Position numbers and translations under genes: made by a program | The notes under the pieces: model-generated | What the model was told of the DNA's origin: nothing | Seen by the model: the letters and a program-made list of their open reading frames with translations, nothing else | The model's database searches: none | From: JBEGHD01 sp049334165 | GTDB lineage: Bacteria > Bacteroidota > Bacteroidia > Flavobacteriales_D > Sanyastnellaceae | DNA: 64,000 nucleotides | Direction: 5' to 3' (one strand) | Assembly (NCBI GenBank): GCA_049334165.1 | Contig: JBEGHD010000013.1 | Shown here: piece by piece, positions 60,179 through 64,000 of the stretch | Numbering within the stretch: position 1 is the stretch's first letter | Layout: each line of letters begins with the position of its first letter

Positions 60179-60766
60179 GAGAAAGGGGTTAAGGTAATTG
60201 GGGTTGTGAAAACCCTAACCCCGAAGGGGTGAAATAATTGAAGTAGATAATTGTGGATTGCGTTTTGCAAAACCCCGAAGGGGTGACATTATGTTCGTTT
60301 TCAAAACAGGTCACTTCGATACAACACCTCCTTCTGTCGGTGCCATTCAGTGATCAATCTTCCTGGTTTAACTCTGATTGTTTTAGAGAGAAGAATTCAA
60401 ACTGAATTTTTCACAAAGCATGAGAGGTTTCACATAGCCCACGGAGAAATCTCGATAAACTGAGAAATAGTTCAAACCAATCACTAAAAAAGCTCAGTGC
60501 TCTCTGTGTCCAAACTCTGTGCACTCAGTGAGCACTTCCCGTAGCTGCAAGACTTAATGAACCTTCATGACCAGATCTTAACTTTCTTCATGTTTTCAAA
60601 ATATGTCACTTCAATTTTTCTCACAGAGTAAGAGAGGTTACACAGAGTCCACGGAGAGACCTGAGTAAAATGGCTAAGTCCCGGAGGGACGACATTTTGG
60701 TAGCCGGTTGTAGTGCCATATTACAAGCAAGTCCCAGCGGGACGAAATTATGGTCGCTCGCTTCAA
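60179..60766. repeat. Repeat-rich intergenic region, 588 bases
   Basis: No gene is visible. There are four small hairpin units of one family: CCCC-GAA-GGGG plus TGAAATAATTG (from 60219) and TGACATTATG (from 60273), and TCCC-GGA-GGGA plus CGACATTTTGG (from 60679) and TCCC-AGC-GGGA plus CGAAATTATGG (from 60732). A second family, built on CACAGAGTCCACGGAGA-type sequence, occurs at about 60407-60454 and 60615-60661. Nearby (about 60491-60535) is related sequence on the other strand (CTCTCTGTGTCC, ACTCTGTGCACTC). Confidence 0.7.
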
Positions 60767-62224
60767 TTACTTTCTCAAGAGCTTAAAGCTCTTAGTCCCA
60801 TCGTCAGTAGTCACTTTCAGGAAGTACATACCAGTAGGGTAATCGCGTAAGTCCAGTTTGAGTTGCCCGCCTGAAACCGATTCCGCATCGGATTGAATGA
60901 TTCTACCGGAAGTATCGAGCAACTGGTAGTTGGCGTTCTTCTCAATATTTGTGATGTTCCAAACTCCCGAAGAAGGATTTGGGTAAACACGAACCTCTTC
61001 AAGATCTTCTGATTCTTCAACACCAATAGAGAAGTCGATTGTCCCAGACTTAAATTTAACCATCCCGGTAATGCTGTTTTGCCAAACGACAAAAACCTCT
61101 TGCCCAACGATTTTCACATCTCCACTGATCACACCACTTTCATCAATGGTTTGAAAAGCCGCAGCTTCACCATCGGTGATGTCTTCATCAATGCTAAATG
61201 CAAGTTGATTTGCCCAATTGATACGCTGCGTCCAAACGGTAGCGACAATATTTCCCGATGCCGCCATGCGAGGGAAATTTTGTTGGCTGAGGTCATCGAA
61301 CTCTTCTGTGATCCTTGAAACCACAGGCGATCCGGGGTTCGATACAGACATTTTGCTCGCAAAAACTCGCGGTGGTCCTTCAACGCCACTCATAAAACTG
61401 GAGTAGAGGGTATCACCAACAATCACCCCGTGAGGTCCCGAAGCGGGGCAGGCAGATATCTCCCAGTTTTGTTGATCGACATCGTAACCTGCAGTAAAAG
61501 TTTCTCCGGAGTTGGATGAAAATCCAGCCCAAATATTTCTAATGTCACTGTTGTTGTCGCGAAATAAAGTGATTAGTGTGTTGTCGCTTCGAATCAGACT
61601 TGCGGGGCAGCAATCACAAGCTTCGGTGGTTTCGCTACTCCAGCCACTGGCAAGTGCCGGTTCTGAAAAAGTACTTCCAAAATCGGAAGAGGTGCGAACC
61701 AGCCATTCGTGGTGATCCATCGATTCCGGGAAACTTATGTAAGCTACAACAGGGTTCCCATTTTCATCCACAGTAATTTCTGAAAACCTGGTCAGGTCAG
61801 CATTTTCTGTAACCGTCTGAGGGTTAGAAAATGTTTCTCCGCCATCGGTAGAGCTACAAATTTTTATTTCATTCCCGCCTTCTGCAGAGGAGGTTTCTGT
61901 GTAAACCACATAGATCCTATCTTCAAAAGCCGCAATGCCAGGCCCCATCCATGTAGCAGTGGCTACTGTGGTGTTCTCGGGGTTTACTTGTTGAGGTTCG
62001 CCAAACGCACTTCCGTCCCATTTTGCAACTTGAACAGCTCCGTTGTCGCTCCACATAACAATTGGAGTTCCTTCTGAATCCACTACAACTCTCGGTCGGT
62101 TGTTTCCAAAAGAATTGTCGGCTACATCCAGAGTTTCATCCCAGTCGACCTGGCTTTGACTATCGAAGGCAGTAAGCAAAACTACAAGAAGAGCAATAGA
62201 GGTAAGTGAGGATCTGAACAGCAT
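60767..62224 (-). CDS. Secreted BNR/sialidase-like protein with T9SS sorting domain
   Basis: The 485-residue product has a signal peptide (residues 1-24) and a propeller-like body with BNR/Asp-box-like units (CSSTDGGETFSNPQT, TSSDFGSTFSEP, FSSNSGETFTAG). In the middle is ETTEACDCCPASL, a cysteine cluster that may bind a metal. From about residue 410 a type IX sorting domain follows: VRVYPNPSSGVWNITN, LLDTSGRII and PTGMYFLKV. No sialidase catalytic residues are evident, so an enzymatic role is not supported. It is divergent from the metal-efflux locus. Confidence 0.8.
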   Translation of the reverse strand: MLFRSSLTSIALLVVLLTAFDSQSQVDWDETLDVADNSFGNNRPRVVVDSEGTPIVMWSDNGAVQVAKWDGSAFGEPQQVNPENTTVATATWMGPGIAAFEDRIYVVYTETSSAEGGNEIKICSSTDGGETFSNPQTVTENADLTRFSEITVDENGNPVVAYISFPESMDHHEWLVRTSSDFGSTFSEPALASGWSSETTEACDCCPASLIRSDNTLITLFRDNNSDIRNIWAGFSSNSGETFTAGYDVDQQNWEISACPASGPHGVIVGDTLYSSFMSGVEGPPRVFASKMSVSNPGSPVVSRITEEFDDLSQQNFPRMAASGNIVATVWTQRINWANQLAFSIDEDITDGEAAAFQTIDESGVISGDVKIVGQEVFVVWQNSITGMVKFKSGTIDFSIGVEESEDLEEVRVYPNPSSGVWNITNIEKNANYQLLDTSGRIIQSDAESVSGGQLKLDLRDYPTGMYFLKVTTDDGTKSFKLLRK

Positions 62225-62371
62225 AATTTTAGGATTTGGTTTCGGAAAGTTATTGAATCTCTTAGTTCTGTAGAGCGTTGATTTCCAATTTACTTTTTAA
62301 AATTACACGTCAAGCGTAAATTCAATAAACTTCAAAAGAAATTCTATAAAAGTTGCTTCCGGCAAGTTTCC

Positions 62372-62379
62372 TATCTTTG
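62372..62379 (+). promoter_or_regulatory. Promoter -7 box for the metal-efflux locus
   Basis: TATCTTTG matches TAnnTTTG and ends 6 bases before the GTG start at 62386, so the transcript would start almost at the start codon. A TTG lies about 16 bases upstream of the box, shorter than the usual spacing. Confidence 0.5.
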
Positions 62380-62385
62380 AACTTA

Positions 62386-62802
62386 GTGAAAAAGGCAATT
62401 TCCATATTTCTTTCAATTCTGATGATATCCAGTCAACTGGGTCTCGTGATCGGCACGCACTTCTGCGGAGGTGAGGCAGTCAAGTCTGAATTGTCGGTAG
62501 GCAAGGCGAGCCTCGACTGTGGAATGGAAGAAATGGAAAGCTGCGAAAACAAGCATTCAAAAGATGCTGTTGCAAGCAAACCCTGCTGCGACAATCATTA
62601 CCTCTCACTGGATGTCGACAGCGAATACAACTCCCAGCAAAATCTGACAGTTAACCAGTTGAAACTCGTTGTAGTTGCTACTGTAGTTTTCTTCAACTGG
62701 ACCGAATTCTTTCCCCTCACCCAAACTCCCAACTTTGCGGACATTCCTCCGCCTCCACTGGAAAGCGACCTTACCGTGCTCTTCCAGTCTTTCCTTCTCT
62801 AA
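62386..62802 (+). CDS. HYC_CC_PP-family small secreted protein
   Basis: The product has 138 residues from the GTG at 62386 (MKKAISIFLSILMISSQLGL), a start supported because a promoter box lies just before it. The family's pattern is present: an HFCGG motif after the signal segment, cysteines in SLDCGMEEMESC, a CC pair in SKPCCDNH, and a C-terminal IPPPPLESD. Members occur next to heavy-metal efflux genes, as here, and probably bind copper or another metal in the periplasm. The function is inferred from context. Confidence 0.82.
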   Translation: MKKAISIFLSILMISSQLGLVIGTHFCGGEAVKSELSVGKASLDCGMEEMESCENKHSKDAVASKPCCDNHYLSLDVDSEYNSQQNLTVNQLKLVVVATVVFFNWTEFFPLTQTPNFADIPPPPLESDLTVLFQSFLL

Positions 62803-62896
62803 ATAAGTGTGAATCTCTGTTGTTTCGGTACTGCCGATTCAGATTATGTCTCATTGCGAGACGTGCTTTTTATTCATTCACACTTGATTTAGATTT

Positions 62897-64000
62897 ATGC
62901 TCAATCGAATCTTAAAGTATTTTCTCGACAACAAGCTCGTGACGTTCCTTGTGCTCATGGGGTTTTTAGTTGCCGGACTCATCACGTCACCTTTCCAATG
63001 GCGAGATACGTTTTTACCCAGCAGTCCGGTGGCAGTGGACGCTATACCGGATATTGGCGAGAACCAACAAATCGTTTTTACGAAATGGGACGGACGCTCA
63101 CCTCAGGATATAGAGGATCAAATCACCTACCCGTTGACGACCTATTTGCTAGGCCTTCCACAGGTGAAGTCCATTCGCAGCTCTTCGATCTTCGGGTTTT
63201 CGAGCATTTACGTGATTTTTAATGAGGATGCTGATTTCTATTGGTCACGTACGAGAATTCTGGAGAAAATCAACTCTCTTCCTTCGGGACTACTGCCCGA
63301 TGGTGTTCAGCCTTCTCTCGGTCCTGATGCCACAGCTTTGGGTCAGGTCTACTGGTATACGCTGGAAGGACGTGACAAAGAAGGTAATCCTACCGGTGGC
63401 TGGGACTTACACGAAATTCGAACCGTTCAGGACTTTTATGTAAAGTACGGTCTGAATGCGGCCGAAGGAGTTTCTGAAGTTGCTTCTATCGGTGGTTTCG
63501 TAAAGGAATACCAAATTGATGTGAACCCCGATGCGCTGAAAGCTTACAACATTTCACTTGCCAATGTGACCAATGCTGTTCGTAATTCCAACAGAGACGC
63601 AGGTGCCAAAACCGTGGAAATCAATCAGGCTGAATATCTGGTTCGTGGTATTGGCTATGTCAAAAAAGTAGAAGACATCGAAAAGGCAGTGGTAGCTGTC
63701 GAAGACAACACTCCGGTGACAGTGGCCGATGTGGCCGTTGTAAAGCTCGGGCCGGCAGCTCGAAGAGGTGTTCTCGATAAGGGTGGAGCCGAAGTCGTTG
63801 GTGGAGTAGTAGTCGCCCGCTATGGTGCGAACCCAATGGAGGTTATCCAAAACGTGAAAGACCGAATTGACGAAATTTCTGTTGGACTGCCCACTAAAAC
63901 GCTTGATGACGGCACGGAAAGCAAATTAACCATTGTGCCTTTCTACGACCGTTCCGGATTGATTCAGGAAACACTCGGTACGCTCGAAGAAGCGCTTTCA
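62897..64000 (+). CDS. CusA/CzcA-type heavy-metal RND efflux pump, 5' part
   Basis: The gene runs off the window: 368 residues are visible of about 1040-1450 usual for the family. The start MLNRILKYFLDNKLVTFLVL is the first RND membrane segment, followed by PVAVDAIPDIGENQQIVFTK, GRSPQDIEDQITYPLTTYL and GLPQVKSIRSSSIFGFSSIY, all typical of CusA/CzcA. The pump exports metal ions with protons. Which metal is not clear; the cysteine-rich HYC_CC_PP neighbour favours copper or silver. The gap to the upstream gene is 94 bases. Confidence 0.92.
   Translation, partial: MLNRILKYFLDNKLVTFLVLMGFLVAGLITSPFQWRDTFLPSSPVAVDAIPDIGENQQIVFTKWDGRSPQDIEDQITYPLTTYLLGLPQVKSIRSSSIFGFSSIYVIFNEDADFYWSRTRILEKINSLPSGLLPDGVQPSLGPDATALGQVYWYTLEGRDKEGNPTGGWDLHEIRTVQDFYVKYGLNAAEGVSEVASIGGFVKEYQIDVNPDALKAYNISLANVTNAVRNSNRDAGAKTVEINQAEYLVRGIGYVKKVEDIEKAVVAVEDNTPVTVADVAVVKLGPAARRGVLDKGGAEVVGGVVVARYGANPMEVIQNVKDRIDEISVGLPTKTLDDGTESKLTIVPFYDRSGLIQETLGTLEEALS

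Noticed and set aside
60179..60766. CRISPR array in the repeat-rich region
   Set aside because: The repeats are few, of several kinds, imperfect and unevenly spaced, and no cas gene is present.
62353..62385. TTG start for the HYC_CC_PP protein
   Set aside because: The promoter -7 box at 62372-62379 lies downstream of this TTG, so it would not be transcribed from that promoter; GTG 62386 starts the signal peptide.

Overview
The window looks like chromosomal DNA of a member of Bacteroidota, most likely order Flavobacteriales. This rests on type IX secretion C-terminal sorting domains, DUF3857/transglutaminase, DUF4173, GH3-like and HYC_CC_PP families, a split methionine synthase, and promoters of the TAnnTTTG type. 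Base composition is moderate and even. I see no phage, insertion sequence, CRISPR array or complete rRNA operon; only the 3' tail of a 5S rRNA lies at the left edge.

Layout. 1-3.6 kb: end of 5S rRNA, der, and a secreted transglutaminase-like protein. 3.6-8.5 kb: a leftward methionine operon (metH1, metH2, metF) behind a SAM-I riboswitch. 8.6-10.5 kb: two tandem secreted T9SS proteins. 10.9-12.3 kb: metK behind a probable SAM-II riboswitch. 12.3-17.4 kb: a TonB-C protein, a lipoprotein, dnaB, and a secreted protein usually called 'asparagine synthetase B'. 17.4-25.6 kb: a four-gene leftward operon of secreted proteins (TPR+MORN, two DUF3857/transglutaminase proteins, TPR). 25.7-29.4 kb: a SiaB-like kinase, a WYL regulator, an anchored muramidase-like protein and Hsp20. 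29.6-33.7 kb: a membrane protein/regulator pair, DUF4173, an EEP-family protein and DUF554. 33.8-41.4 kb: tgt, lptG (followed by a relic second lptG tail), ispE, era, initiator tRNA, a GH3-like enzyme, a beta-propeller-like protein and a deoxynucleoside kinase. 41.5-49.4 kb: YceI, membrane pyrophosphatase, a lipoprotein, a POT-like transporter between two related small membrane proteins, and an MFS transporter. 49.5-54.6 kb: pdhB diverging from etfB-etfA-bfn-nupC. 54.8-60.2 kb: a TPR lipoprotein, purE, a flavin reductase, DUF3127, a lipoprotein between two direct repeats, and fhs. 60.2-60.76 kb: dispersed small hairpin repeats. 60.8-64 kb: a T9SS BNR-like protein and a metal-efflux locus (HYC_CC_PP protein and cusA/czcA, cut by the window end).

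How the genes fit together. MetF, MetH1/MetH2 and MetK form the methionine-SAM cycle, and Fhs feeds one-carbon units to it; two different SAM riboswitch classes appear to control the two halves. Der, Era, Tgt and tRNA-fMet serve translation. IspE, LptG and the muramidase-like protein serve the envelope. The least understood part is the 17.4-25.6 kb operon of secreted repeat and transglutaminase-like proteins, which I regard as the best candidate for an undescribed system.
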